A DNA stretch of 64,000 nucleotides from Candidatus Nitrotoga sp. AM1P (GCF_013168275.1 NZ_AP019547.1:2604001-2668000); one strand, 5' to 3'; counted from the stretch's first letter, positions 1-10,383 are shown. Numbers and translations are program-made. The notes: generated by a model not told the origin, from the letters alone.

Positions 1-352
1 CCATATCTCCTGAGACGAGGCTGGCCTCGCGACCATCCTGCCGCACTAAACTGCTGCCTTGGCGCTGAATGTTTAGTAAAAAATATTCGTCGTCGGTTTC
101 TTTGATGAGCCGCTTAGTACGCGTCACTTGCTGGGCGCTCGCCGCCACTTGTGAGATGTCCACATGCGCGATTTTGCGCAAATGAATAGTCCCATGAAAC
201 TGCACTTGGGGCGCAATCAAACTGCAATCAACCTGAATCAAATGCTGACAGACCATGTCAGTCCAGAACGCGATTTTCTCTGTTTTACACACCGTATCAG
301 TTGACAAACTCTTAATGTCTGCAACTGCTTGTTGGCGGTTATTTATGTCCAT
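1..352 (-). CDS. AraC-family transcriptional regulator, N-terminal part (gene runs off the window)
   Basis: Reading leftward from an ATG at 352, an open frame of 117 codons continues past the window edge, so only the N-terminal part is present. The sequence resembles the AraC-binding-like sensor domain that precedes an AraC HTH: FWTDMV near residue 30, a conserved DCSL about 12 residues later, a VTRTKRLI strand, and EYFLLNIQRQGSS followed by a Q-DGR turn. The DNA-binding half is not visible. The gene is divergent from the secreted protein starting at 633, with 280 bp between them that could hold both promoters. The effector is unknown. Family assignment rests on this sensor-domain pattern alone. 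Confidence 0.7.
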   Translation of the reverse strand, partial: MDINNRQQAVADIKSLSTDTVCKTEKIAFWTDMVCQHLIQVDCSLIAPQVQFHGTIHLRKIAHVDISQVAASAQQVTRTKRLIKETDDEYFLLNIQRQGSSLVRQDGREASLVSGDM

Positions 353-632
353 TCTTTTCTTATCATGAGACGATCAGTAAAGTATAGCGATACTTATGAT
401 AAAGCATTTTTTATTCATGAAGTTACATTAATAACGAAGTGGGCTCGTACGGCCGTCTAACTATTGGCGCACGGTAACACTGAAGTGTCAGGCAGCGACA
501 GCCCCCAGTTTGCTAATCTATTCGAGCAGTCACCACAAACATGGGTTGTTATTAAATTCACTGCAAAAAGTTGCGCTTGAAAGTTGAATCCAACCCATTC
601 AATAGCGAACTAAAAAACATTAAGGAAACGTA

Positions 633-3107
633 ATGCGTCCACTATTCATTCGTATATTCATATTGTTGGGTTTGTTTCTCCCGGCGCTCGCTTCAGCGAA
701 TGCATTTACAATTTGTAATCAGTCAGCCGTCCCGATTTCTGCCGCCCTTGCGCGCTTTGACAGTGACGCATCAACATCAACTTTCTCGTCGTACGGGTGG
801 TACAACATCAGTGCGGGTGCTTGCTCGTTAGTTTCAAGCACATCAACGAATTATAGATTTTTTTATGTATATGCTGAGGGGGATGGAGGGAAAATTTGGA
901 ACGACAGTAGCATGTCTAATCCAGCGTGTGTAGATCCAATCAATTCGTTTCATATTATAAATGCAGGTGCAAACTGCGCAACGCGTAGCTACCAGCAGAA
1001 AGGTTTTATTTCCGTTGATACAGGAAATAGTGCCACATTTACCTACAACATCACGGCAACGCCGGCTGTATCTCCGGCCTTGTCCTTGACCGGTTTGTGG
1101 TGGAACCAGAACGAATCCGGATGGGGGATTAGTCTCACGCAGCAGGGATCGATGGTTTTCGCGGCATGGTTTACCTACGGCTCAACCGGTCAACCAGAGT
1201 GGTTGGTCATGTCGTCATGCCCGGTGGTTGAGAATGCTTGTATGGGAGACATCTATAAAGTGGTGGGCGGCACCAAGCTTGGCGTGCCTTGGAATGGAGC
1301 AGGTAAAGTGGTCACCAAGGTAGGAGTGGGAACCCTCATATTTGCTGACAATAACACCGGGACACTCAACTATTCGGTGGATGGCGTGAGTGGAACCAAG
1401 CAAATTACCCGGCAGATATTTGAATCAGGCTCATCTCAACCTGCCATCGATTATTCAGCACTCTGGTGGAATGAGAATGAGTCCGGCTGGGGGGTTGCCA
1501 TTACGCAGCAATATGGCATGATTTTTGCGGTCATGTACACGTACGATACCAGTGGGAATCCAGTTTGGTACGTCGCCTCCGGTTGTCCCTTGTCAGGTGA
1601 TAACTGCACAGGCGATTTATATAAGGTCACCGGAGGATCTGAGCCAAACGTGACATGGAACGGCGCCAATAAGGTGGTGGCTAAGGTCGGCACTGTCAGT
1701 TTCGTTTTTAACGACAGCAGCACTGGCGTCATGTCTTATGTTATCAATGGGGTGAGTGGATCCAAGGCTATTTCAAGGCAACTGTTCGGGGAGGCAGTAG
1801 CTGCAACTTACCAGTCTGCCTATGATGCTTGTTACATAGGAACACCTCTGCTGTATACCAGTAATTATTGTGCAGCCTATGCTAATGCAATTGTTGCGGG
1901 TAGCACCCCCCTAGTTGCCAATCAAGCTGGTGCGGTCGCTGCGGGTAGTAACGTTGGAAATATCGGCATGGGCGGGGCAATTACTGCCACTGGTACACCA
2001 TATGTGCCGAATGCAGGCCCAACACCAACACCAAGGTTAGCGTTCAACTTAACATCACTCACATTTTCCCCACAAGAGAACTTTACAACCAGTGCAATTC
2101 AGACTGTGATACTGAGCAATGTAGGTAATACAGGGATTCTTCTTCACAGTAATATCACGCTCCCTTTGTTTGCACGGTGGAATATAGTTAACGACACCTG
2201 TATTTATGCGCCTTCAATTTTTATGGCAGGGGCAAGCTGTACAGTCAGCATCTCTTTCACTCCTAGGGGTGACGATAATATAAGAAACGTGTACTTGTTA
2301 AGAAAATCGTTGGGTGAAAACCCTTCCCTACCCACATCAGAGAATTATTCTGGTATTTTTGAAGTCTACGGTGATTCAGTAACTAACCCCCAAGTAGTTG
2401 TTCCCAAGCAGGCAGTCCAGTTGAATGGAACAGGAGTGTATCCTCCCGACGCAACTCCTGCGCCGACTGTAAACGGCATAGCCGCTTTTTCTGGGACTTA
2501 CAATATCAAAACTAGCGACGGCACAGTTGCAACCTTTACGGTTGACTCAAATGGCAACGTGTCATCCTGCAAGGTAGATTCTGTGGTAGTTTGCTCCGGT
2601 AAGCTCACTCTGAGCTTAAGTACTGGAGAAGCCAATTTCCAGATTATTGGAAACGATGGGTTAAATCCGATTGACACTACTGCTAGTTTTAGTGGAACCA
2701 TTAATAAAAATGGTGATGTTTCTGGAGGGTATTTAGGTAACTCAGTATCAGAAGGGGGATTTAGCGGAACATTTACAGGAAGCAAGGCAGGCGGCGGTGC
2801 GGTCACGTCAGAGTGTGGCGTACTTGGCCAAATCATCGAAATCAGGCAAAGTGGCCCGAATATGGTCAATATTCCACTTGTTTGTAGAGAGAATCGAATA
2901 GACAACTGGGTTTCTGCTCCTCCAGAGGCGGGGTTAAGCACCCAAGAAATTTGTGATCGGGCGACTACACCCACAGATGAATTGACTGGTAGGCCAGTCC
3001 CAATAACAAAAATTAAAAATATGTCTGCATGCTTTTGCTTGATAGATGGCAATTTCGCTTCAGGCAAACAAACAAAGTGCTGGACTTATTATGATCTTGC
3101 TAAATAA
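633..3107 (+). CDS. Large secreted multidomain protein with N-terminal DUF1036-like domain and duplicated WW(N)xNESGWG repeat
   Basis: The 824-residue product starts after a good Shine-Dalgarno (AAGGAAAC) and has a signal peptide of about 23 residues ending ASA. Residues 24-140 match the DUF1036 pattern (TICNQS, GWYNI, YVYAEGDGG, spaced Cys). Two copies of a module of about 110 residues follow, at roughly 154-264 and 276-385; each has the LWWNxNESGWG start, a paired-Cys turn, a GDIYKV/GDLYKV strand and a (T/S)RQ(I/L)F end. Residues 470-605 look like an Ig-like choice-of-anchor D domain, and 620-715 form a Gly/Ser/Thr-rich beta segment beginning FSGTYNI. The C-terminus is Cys-rich. No catalytic motif is seen. 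It is probably an exported surface or periplasmic protein; the function is unknown. Confidence 0.8.
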   Translation: MRPLFIRIFILLGLFLPALASANAFTICNQSAVPISAALARFDSDASTSTFSSYGWYNISAGACSLVSSTSTNYRFFYVYAEGDGGKIWNDSSMSNPACVDPINSFHIINAGANCATRSYQQKGFISVDTGNSATFTYNITATPAVSPALSLTGLWWNQNESGWGISLTQQGSMVFAAWFTYGSTGQPEWLVMSSCPVVENACMGDIYKVVGGTKLGVPWNGAGKVVTKVGVGTLIFADNNTGTLNYSVDGVSGTKQITRQIFESGSSQPAIDYSALWWNENESGWGVAITQQYGMIFAVMYTYDTSGNPVWYVASGCPLSGDNCTGDLYKVTGGSEPNVTWNGANKVVAKVGTVSFVFNDSSTGVMSYVINGVSGSKAISRQLFGEAVAATYQSAYDACYIGTPLLYTSNYCAAYANAIVAGSTPLVANQAGAVAAGSNVGNIGMGGAITATGTPYVPNAGPTPTPRLAFNLTSLTFSPQENFTTSAIQTVILSNVGNTGILLHSNITLPLFARWNIVNDTCIYAPSIFMAGASCTVSISFTPRGDDNIRNVYLLRKSLGENPSLPTSENYSGIFEVYGDSVTNPQVVVPKQAVQLNGTGVYPPDATPAPTVNGIAAFSGTYNIKTSDGTVATFTVDSNGNVSSCKVDSVVVCSGKLTLSLSTGEANFQIIGNDGLNPIDTTASFSGTINKNGDVSGGYLGNSVSEGGFSGTFTGSKAGGGAVTSECGVLGQIIEIRQSGPNMVNIPLVCRENRIDNWVSAPPEAGLSTQEICDRATTPTDELTGRPVPITKIKNMSACFCLIDGNFASGKQTKCWTYYDLAK

Positions 3108-3620
3108 GAACGCGAAATGGAGGCATGACATCATGCCCCTTGTTTGCCGCGTGAATGGGGCAACGCCAATCAGCTACATATTTGGAAGGATAGTATCTAT
3201 GTCAGAAAATTTCCATAACCATCCCAGATGCTGTTCGCTTGGTAGCTATGAAACTAGCGTATTGATATTGTTTATTTAAAATTTAACTCACCGGGGCTAG
3301 ACCGCTGTAATTTCTGACAGCGCGCGACTCGACGCAGCGAGTCAGCTAACCCACAGGTTTCTTTTCGTATTGTTTTAATTTACGGAGTTTTTACCAGATA
3401 ATTCATTAGAAATAATCAGCCTTCATTCATGCCCGAACCGATGTAGTCCCGAATCGATTACAGCTTGAGCCCAAAACCCTTCAAACTATTGCCGTCGGCG
3501 GTGCGTCGCCGACTAATCGTAATAAATTTTTCTCAGCATTTGAATCCCAGAACGCCCCTGCTGTAAACACCTTGTGGTGTAGCGTAATTGGCTCTTGAAT
3601 CTGCCTAAATATTGAGAAAA
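3108..3620. other. Gene-free stretch with three short hairpins
   Basis: No convincing coding sequence is seen. Three GC-rich perfect hairpins are present: 3303-3322 (CGCTGT/ACAGCG), 3326-3343 (GACTCG/CGAGTC) and 3494-3513 (GTCGGCG/CGCCGAC). None is followed by a clear T-run. The stretch lies between convergent genes, the secreted protein and chlorite dismutase, so some of these may act as terminators. Confidence 0.4.
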
Positions 3621-4490
<870 letters not shown>

Positions 4491-4632
4491 TCAAACAAGC
4501 ATTGTTGCTTGGGCTCGGGGTTATTTATGGAGACGAAACGGGGTTATATCAATTTACGTTCAGCTATATTGATGACGCTTGGGCGAATCTTTACATCGTA
4601 ACATATTCCCGCTCGAATGCAGTGAAAAATCA

Positions 4633-5304
4633 TCAGTTCTTGCTGCCCCATATCTGCTTCAGGCGAGCATCGCGACCACATGTGTAACGATAGTATTTGT
4701 AACGAATAGGGTTCTTGGTGTGAAAATCTTGGTGATACTCCTCCGCTGGATAGAATACTGTAGCGGGCAACAACTCGGTCAAAATGGGTTGGGTAAAACG
4801 TCCAGAAGATACTAGCGCGGCCCTGGATGTTTCAGCTTGCTGTCGTTGATCTGCATTGTGATAAAAAATGACGCTACGGTACTGCGTACCACTATCGCAA
4901 AATTGGCGATTAGGGGTTAGCGGGTCTATCGTTGGCCAGTATGCGGCAAGTAGTTTAGCGAAATTGGTCTTGGCAGGATCAAAACGCACTTGCACCGCTT
5001 CAACATGCCCCGTTTTACCGGCAGATACTTGTTCGTATGTCGGATTGACCATTGTGCCGCCGATATAACCCGATGTAGTGGATATCACGCCCGGTATTTT
5101 GTCGAAATCTGCTTCGGTGCACCAGAAGCAGCCACCAGCAAAAGTAGCAACGCTTATCACGGGTTCAGTCCGCTCGTTGGATACTACGGACGTATTTTGT
5201 GCCCGCGATTGTCCACAGGCAGCCAGTACGGCAAATATCAGCAAAGTAATACTAAGTGCACTGCGGGTTTTTTTATCAAAAATGGATAGATTCAATAGGG
5301 TCAT
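4633..5304 (-). CDS. msrA: Lipoprotein peptide-methionine (S)-S-oxide reductase MsrA
   Basis: MsrA reduces the S epimer of methionine sulfoxide in proteins. The catalytic GGCFWC motif is at residues 57-62 (nucleophile Cys59), with CDSGTQYRS downstream, an EEYHQDF segment, and a C-terminal CGRD that supplies a resolving cysteine. The N-terminus is a lipoprotein signal (LLIFAVLAAC, Cys30), so unlike the cytosolic housekeeping enzyme this one is predicted to be membrane-anchored and exported. A clear Shine-Dalgarno (AGGAG, 6 nt upstream) lies inside the end of msrB, only 2 bp away, which indicates translational coupling. With msrB it forms a repair pair for exported proteins next to chlorite dismutase. 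Confidence 0.93.
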   Translation of the reverse strand: MTLLNLSIFDKKTRSALSITLLIFAVLAACGQSRAQNTSVVSNERTEPVISVATFAGGCFWCTEADFDKIPGVISTTSGYIGGTMVNPTYEQVSAGKTGHVEAVQVRFDPAKTNFAKLLAAYWPTIDPLTPNRQFCDSGTQYRSVIFYHNADQRQQAETSRAALVSSGRFTQPILTELLPATVFYPAEEYHQDFHTKNPIRYKYYRYTCGRDARLKQIWGSKN

Positions 5305-5306
5305 AA

Positions 5307-5831
5307 TTAGCTCCTGAGTGCTGGTAATGATTCGACCTTCGGGACAAATCGCAACGCTACCCCGTTATTGCACCAGCGCTCATTACGTGGCGGTGGGCCA
5401 TCGTTAAACAAATGGCCTTGGTGGCCGCCGCAGCGCGCACAGTGGTATTCAGTGCGGGGTAGAATCATTTTGAAATCGCGTTTTGTTCCCACTTGGCCCG
5501 CAATAGGCTGGGTAAAGCTGGGCCAGCCCGTGCCGCTTTCAAATTTGTGCGCACTTTCGAACAAAGGCAAGTAACAAGCCGCACAAATATAGGTGCCATC
5601 ACGATGCTCAAGATTAAGCTCGCTACTATTTTGCCGCTCGGTATCTTCTTCAAACAGCACCTGGTAAGCATCAGCGGAAACCAATGGTCGCCACGCCTCA
5701 TGTGGTTTATTCAGAGGCGTAACTGTAATGACATTGGTAGTATTTGCAGCTGCCCTGTCGCGCGAACAAGCCGAAATTAAAGGGAGTGCGGTCAGCAGGG
5801 CAAGACTTTGTAGTACGGTACGTCGCTTCAT
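5307..5831 (-). CDS. msrB: Exported peptide-methionine (R)-S-oxide reductase MsrB
   Basis: MsrB reduces the R epimer of protein methionine sulfoxide. The 174-residue product has the structural zinc site from two cysteine pairs (CAAC and CARC), the GTGWPSF segment, a GGHQGHLF motif and the catalytic region RWCNNGVALRF. The N-terminus reads RRTVLQSLALLTALPLISAC, combining a twin arginine with a lipobox (Cys22), so export and lipidation are likely; whether the Tat route is used is unclear. It is the upstream partner of msrA (2-bp gap). The unknown lipoprotein gene ends 158 bp upstream on the same strand and may share the transcript. Confidence 0.92.
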   Translation of the reverse strand: MKRRTVLQSLALLTALPLISACSRDRAAANTTNVITVTPLNKPHEAWRPLVSADAYQVLFEEDTERQNSSELNLEHRDGTYICAACYLPLFESAHKFESGTGWPSFTQPIAGQVGTKRDFKMILPRTEYHCARCGGHQGHLFNDGPPPRNERWCNNGVALRFVPKVESLPALRS

Positions 5832-5989
5832 AAAAATTCCTTATGGAAATTTGGAAGATTTGACTGTGTACTTAAAAATTACGTCGTTATTTTGCACTAA
5901 ATTAGATATCGCCGTACCAAGTTGTGGCCGTGGTACCCATGTCGGGTTATGGTAGTGGCAAACAAACTACCATCCAGCATAGTAATTTT

Positions 5990-7474
5990 TCATGGCACCC
6001 TAGTAAATAATGATTCGATGAGAAAAGCGTCGTCAAAGTGGCGGCGACCGACAAAAGCGGTAGCGTGGCGCCCCCACTGGCGCATCGCACCCGGCGAGCG
6101 AATGCCCATTGGCCACAAAAGAAAACGCTCAGGGCGCTTCGTACCGACGATTAAACCATGTCTGCCGAACATGCTGTGGTAGCCGTCAGCAGTGGGCAGG
6201 GAACGTAATACATCGTAGTCCTCCCAGGCCAACTGTTGTGCCGTTGGCAGTAGTTCGGGTGGTGATTTGTCGTGGTAGATTCGCTGAATATAATGAGTGC
6301 GGGGAGCAATGCGCAGCACCAGCGGTTGTTGTTCAGGTGCAAGTTGTGGCAGCAGTGGGGGTTCAAAATAGAAAGTGGGAAGGTCGTTGCGCAGGCGTAA
6401 GTGATGGCTCGGGAAGAATTCGTGGTAGCAACCGCAGTTATGCATTACGTCATACAGCCACGGCTCGCCGTCCGGGCCTAAAGTTACTCGCCAGTTAAGA
6501 CCGTCTAGCTGTCCGGCATAAATGTCGTTGCCGGGGCGCGCTGGAAACCAGACTACATAATTGAGTTGCAACAGCACTTGATTGCCGAAACGCGTGTGCG
6601 AGACCTTGCGATACAACGTCGGGCGCGTCACGTCTACCACCGGCCCGTTATCCCAGCGTGCCATTCCGATACGATCATTGTTATCTATTACATCCACCTC
6701 CCAGACCGGGGCAAAGGTATCGAAGAGTCGATCGAGGTCGGTGCCTGTCGGCATGGGGATACCGAGCGGGTCTAGTGAGCGATGCAGAATTTCGCCCACC
6801 TGTGGAGTAGTGAGCAGCGCACCGGGTGATGATGCCCAGCGTACCAGTTCACCCGCAACTGGCAGTATTGCCAACGGTGTGGCGAAGCTGTCGTGGGTCT
6901 CGGTATGCCAAGCCGATATTCTGGTGGAAACGAACGGTGCAGTGAGTGGGTAGAGGCCGAGCACCTGCCACCAAGTGACATAATCATCGGGAACGCGTGC
7001 GGCATCGCGCAGCATAGTGCGGCGCTCTGGTTGGGTGAGATCGGCGGCAAGCAAGCGTTCACGACAGCGGTTGAGTTCTTCACCTAAGCTGCCGTTATGA
7101 CGATTTTCCAAGGACGTGGGCAGATTACGTAATTCCAGCGCTCGCGACTCAGCATCCAAATCTGCCATGTGCGTAGTCCATGCTGCCCAGTGTGTCTGTG
7201 TGGCCAATTCGCCGCGGAACGAAGCGAGCAGGCGAGTTGTACGTAAGTAAGGAAAATCTCGAACTGGCGATGAACCGTAGTCGCGTACCCCCGCACGATC
7301 GATGGCTGCATCAACTTCTTGGTACAGCGTCCGGCAGGCAGTCAAAACATCGTCTTTAGGTGCCGCCGGACGGGTTTCCACCGTGGCGCAGCCCGTAAGG
7401 AAAAACGTGACAAACAGCAGGATCAATGCTGCTATGGTCAGCACGAAGCGGCGTGTATCGTTAGTGTTATCCAT
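5990..7474 (-). CDS. Conserved lipoprotein of unknown function
   Basis: The start chosen is the ATG at 7474, preceded by a strong purine-rich site (GGAAAGGAAG); a longer in-frame extension upstream lacks such a site. The 494-residue product begins with a lipoprotein signal: a hydrophobic stretch at 11-27 and the lipobox LTGC with Cys29. I do not recognise a named domain. Conserved-looking motifs are NYVVWFPARPGNDIYAGQLD and a following HNCGCYHEFFPSHH segment, rich in His and Cys and possibly metal- or substrate-binding. It lies immediately upstream of msrB on the same strand, so it may belong with the exported oxidative-repair genes. Function is not inferred beyond that. Confidence 0.75.
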   Translation of the reverse strand: MDNTNDTRRFVLTIAALILLFVTFFLTGCATVETRPAAPKDDVLTACRTLYQEVDAAIDRAGVRDYGSSPVRDFPYLRTTRLLASFRGELATQTHWAAWTTHMADLDAESRALELRNLPTSLENRHNGSLGEELNRCRERLLAADLTQPERRTMLRDAARVPDDYVTWWQVLGLYPLTAPFVSTRISAWHTETHDSFATPLAILPVAGELVRWASSPGALLTTPQVGEILHRSLDPLGIPMPTGTDLDRLFDTFAPVWEVDVIDNNDRIGMARWDNGPVVDVTRPTLYRKVSHTRFGNQVLLQLNYVVWFPARPGNDIYAGQLDGLNWRVTLGPDGEPWLYDVMHNCGCYHEFFPSHHLRLRNDLPTFYFEPPLLPQLAPEQQPLVLRIAPRTHYIQRIYHDKSPPELLPTAQQLAWEDYDVLRSLPTADGYHSMFGRHGLIVGTKRPERFLLWPMGIRSPGAMRQWGRHATAFVGRRHFDDAFLIESLFTRVP

Positions 7475-7722
7475 GGCTTCCTTTCCATAGAATAAGCAGT
7501 GTGGAATATTGTACCGTTCGATACAGGGCACTTCTAAAAATTCAGATTTCGTTACAATACGTTGTTGCTCACAAAAAAATGTTTCCTTACATATCAATTA
7601 TATGCTGCGTCAACATTTTTTATTCGCGCCTAGTCTTGTTTAGAACTCTTAATTTTTAGAGATGCCCTACAGTAGAATTCACTTTCATACGCTGTCAGAA
7701 GCAACGGCCTGGGAGAAATTAC

Positions 7723-8895
7723 TTGAGCAGCAGTTTTGACCGCGACATCAATCGTTCCGATACCGCCAGTGTCAAATATGACGGGCGGAAAAACATGTTT
7801 GGCACAAGCGAAGTCATCCCGTTGTGGATTGCTGATATGGATTTTGCCGCCCCGCCCGCCGTGACCCGTGCCCTCGCTGAGCGCGCCGCCCATCCCGTGT
7901 ATGGATACACCCAGTATCCGGACAGCTTGTACGAATCGCTGATCGATTGGCTTAGGCGCCGCCACGGTTGGGAGGTACAGCGCGAGTGGATCATGATGTG
8001 TCCCGGCGTAGTGCCTTCGCTGCACGCCGCTATCATGGCTTTTGCTGAGCCAGGTGAATCGGTAATCGTACAGCCGCCCGTGTATTTTCCATTTTTTTCG
8101 GCGGTCACAAATACCGGTAGAAAGCTGCTACAAAATCCGTTGCACCTGGAGAACGACCACTATGCCATCGATTTCGACCACCTGGAACAGTGTGCAGCAC
8201 AGGCGCGTTTGCTGTTGCTATGTTCACCGCACAACCCGGTTGGCAGGGTATGGCGCAAGCCCGAATTGAAGCGCCTCCTGCAAATCGCAAAAAAATACGA
8301 TCTGCTCATATTTTCAGACGAAATTCACGCTGATTTGATCTACCCCGAAAATAAACACACCACGCTTGCGATGCTGGCAGAGAACCCAGCCCACATCCTC
8401 ACTGCCGTCGCACCCAGCAAAACATTCAATGTCCCAGGGCTGAATCTTTCCGCACTCATGGTGCCGGATCCTAAGTATCGTGCGGCTATCACCCAAATAT
8501 TTGACAGAATGCACATCAGTGCATCCAATCCCTTTAGTATCGTCGCTTTCGAAGCAGCCTACCGGGAAGGCGAGGCATGGCTTGATGAGTTACTGGCCTA
8601 TCTGCGGGATACGCGAGATTACGTCGAGAATTATCTGGCCGCCCATCTTCCGAAAATTCGGCTTATCAAACCAGAGGGTACCTACCTGTTATGGCTTGAT
8701 TGCCGTGCACTAGGTATGAACGATGCGCAACTCAAGCATTTCTTTGTGTATGCAGCGGGTGTGGGCATGAGTCCCGGTGTTCTGTTTGGCGAGGGCGGTA
8801 GCGGATTCATGCGCATGAATATCGGCGCACCTCGCCATGTCATCGTGGCTGCCCTTGAAAATATCAGGAAAGCGGAACGTGAAGCCGAGCGATGA
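7723..8895 (+). CDS. patB: MalY/PatB-family C-S lyase (cystathionine beta-lyase type), PLP-dependent
   Basis: The product is a fold-type I PLP enzyme of 390 residues, normal for MalY/PatB proteins, which cleave the C-S bond of cystathionine and related amino acids to give pyruvate, ammonia and a thiol. Diagnostic features are the N-terminal WIADMDF motif, YGYTQYP, the CSPHNPVGRVW loop, SDEIHADLIYP, and the PLP-binding APSKTFNVPGL with Lys233. The start is a TTG at 7723 preceded by GGGAGA; no better ATG exists nearby. The gene is alone, 228 bp beyond the unknown lipoprotein gene that diverges from it, and 114 bp before the flavoprotein gene. Distinguishing a biosynthetic cystathionine lyase from a cysteine-conjugate lyase is not possible from sequence alone. 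Confidence 0.88.
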   Translation: MSSSFDRDINRSDTASVKYDGRKNMFGTSEVIPLWIADMDFAAPPAVTRALAERAAHPVYGYTQYPDSLYESLIDWLRRRHGWEVQREWIMMCPGVVPSLHAAIMAFAEPGESVIVQPPVYFPFFSAVTNTGRKLLQNPLHLENDHYAIDFDHLEQCAAQARLLLLCSPHNPVGRVWRKPELKRLLQIAKKYDLLIFSDEIHADLIYPENKHTTLAMLAENPAHILTAVAPSKTFNVPGLNLSALMVPDPKYRAAITQIFDRMHISASNPFSIVAFEAAYREGEAWLDELLAYLRDTRDYVENYLAAHLPKIRLIKPEGTYLLWLDCRALGMNDAQLKHFFVYAAGVGMSPGVLFGEGGSGFMRMNIGAPRHVIVAALENIRKAEREAER

Positions 8896-9009
8896 ATACA
8901 TTGAAACCCATGCAAAATTATTTCAGTTTTATCTTTCGTGTTTGTGAAGTTTTGTCTCGCAGTGTAGCTTTTCGTTGCTTCATGTTTCCCTTTACTCGTA
9001 AGGACGGAT

Positions 9010-10224
9010 ATGAATACGGTAACAGTACAATGTTGCATTGCGGGCGGTGGCCCGGCGGGCATGATGCTGGGTCTGCTATTGGCTCGTGCGGGCGTTGAAG
9101 TATTGGTTTTAGAAAAGCATGCGGACTTTCTAAGGGACTTTCGGGGAGACACGATTCATCCCTCGACGCTGGAAGTTATGCATGAACTGGGATTACTCGA
9201 AGACCTCCTGAAATTGCCACACCAGAAAGCGCCGCAGATCAATGGTCAGTTTGGAAATTTGAAGCTGACGATAGCGGATTTCACCCATCTGCAAACCCAG
9301 TGCCGTTTTATCGCCTTTATGCCGCAGTGGGATTTCCTGAATTTCCTCGCCAATCGCGCAGCTCGCTACCCAACATTCAGGTTGCGGATGCACTCTGAAG
9401 TGATTGGGCTCATTGAGGAAGCGGGGCATATCGCTGGCGTTCAGGTGATGAGTCCAGATGAGCCATTAACGGTGCGCGCGAGCCTGGTTGTGGGAGCAGA
9501 TGGTCGACATTCAGTTGTCCGCGCACAGGCTGGCTTGCAGGTTGAGGATTTAGGCGCACCCATGGACGTGTTATGGTTCCGGCTTTCACGACGGCCCGAC
9601 GATTCAGAATATCCTATTGGCCGTTTCGATGCCGGTCGGATATTCATCATGCTGAGCCGAGGCGATTACTGGCAGTGCGGCTTTGTAATCCCGAAAGGCT
9701 CACATGCGCAGATTCGGGAGCGAGGGCTGTCCGCGTTCCGCGGCGACCTCGTCCAGCTTGCACCATTTATGGCCGACCGTGTCGACGAACTCCAAGATTG
9801 GGAAGAGATAAAATTGCTCACCGTTCAGGTCGATCGATTGCGTCAGTGGTATCGTCCGGGCCTTCTTTGTCTCGGTGATGCAGCGCACGCAATGTCTCCG
9901 GTCGGTGGCGTCGGTATCAATCTTGCGATCCAGGATGCGATCGCCGCAGCGAATTTGCTGGCTGCACCGTTACGTGCGAACAAATTGACCACCGAAGATC
10001 TGCGCCGAGTCCAGCAACGACGCGAGTGGCCGACACGTATGACGCAAAGGATGCAACTCGCCATCCAAAACCGCGTCATCAGTCGCGTGTTGCATGGTGA
10101 GGGCCCGCTCTTACCACCGATTTTTATCCGACTCTTGGCACGGTTCCCATTTCTGCGTCGGATTCCCGCCCGATTGATTGGAATCGGATTTCGTCCAGAA
10201 CATGTGGATATGCCAAAAAATTAG
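9010..10224 (+). CDS. FAD-dependent monooxygenase, UbiH/PHBH-like
   Basis: The 404-residue product has the three hallmarks of class A flavin monooxygenases: the dinucleotide-binding GGGPAG at residues 12-17, the GADG motif at 162-165, and the GDAAHAMSPVGGVG motif beginning at 289. Such enzymes hydroxylate aromatic or quinoid substrates using NAD(P)H and O2. The segment DFRGDTIHPSTLE near residue 40 is typical of a subgroup often annotated only as FAD-dependent oxidoreductase. The start is supported by an AAGGA site. No partner pathway genes are next to it, so the substrate is unknown. It is not the canonical ubiquinone-biosynthesis enzyme by context. Confidence 0.85.
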   Translation: MNTVTVQCCIAGGGPAGMMLGLLLARAGVEVLVLEKHADFLRDFRGDTIHPSTLEVMHELGLLEDLLKLPHQKAPQINGQFGNLKLTIADFTHLQTQCRFIAFMPQWDFLNFLANRAARYPTFRLRMHSEVIGLIEEAGHIAGVQVMSPDEPLTVRASLVVGADGRHSVVRAQAGLQVEDLGAPMDVLWFRLSRRPDDSEYPIGRFDAGRIFIMLSRGDYWQCGFVIPKGSHAQIRERGLSAFRGDLVQLAPFMADRVDELQDWEEIKLLTVQVDRLRQWYRPGLLCLGDAAHAMSPVGGVGINLAIQDAIAAANLLAAPLRANKLTTEDLRRVQQRREWPTRMTQRMQLAIQNRVISRVLHGEGPLLPPIFIRLLARFPFLRRIPARLIGIGFRPEHVDMPKN

Positions 10225-10244
10225 CCTCACTGAGGCTGGCAATA

Positions 10245-10383
10245 ATGTACATCGCCAAATTCGAGGAAGCCATCTACGTCCTGCATTGCTTCCAGAAGAA
10301 GGCCCAGGGTGACCAGCAAGCGGGACAAAGCTATTGCCGAGGCGCGTTATCGCGCCGTGGTTAACTCGAGAAAGGCAAAGTAA
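10245..10383 (+). pseudogene. Remnant of a phage Gp49-like / HigB-type toxin gene
   Basis: A short frame from ATG 10245 reads MYIAKFEEAIYVLHCFQKK, the characteristic start of the C-terminal half of Gp49-like toxins. It goes out of frame around 10308, and the downstream frame reads TSKRDKAIAEARYRAVV to a stop at 10381-10383. That stop overlaps the ATG of the antitoxin gene by one base, the usual toxin-antitoxin arrangement. The N-terminal half of the toxin is absent: upstream sequence belongs to the flavoprotein gene and an unrelated spacer. The toxin is therefore both truncated and frameshifted and should be inactive. Confidence 0.75.

Noticed and set aside
3046..3279. 77-codon frame overlapping the end of the large secreted protein gene
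   Set aside because: Mostly inside the real gene in another frame; no start signal.
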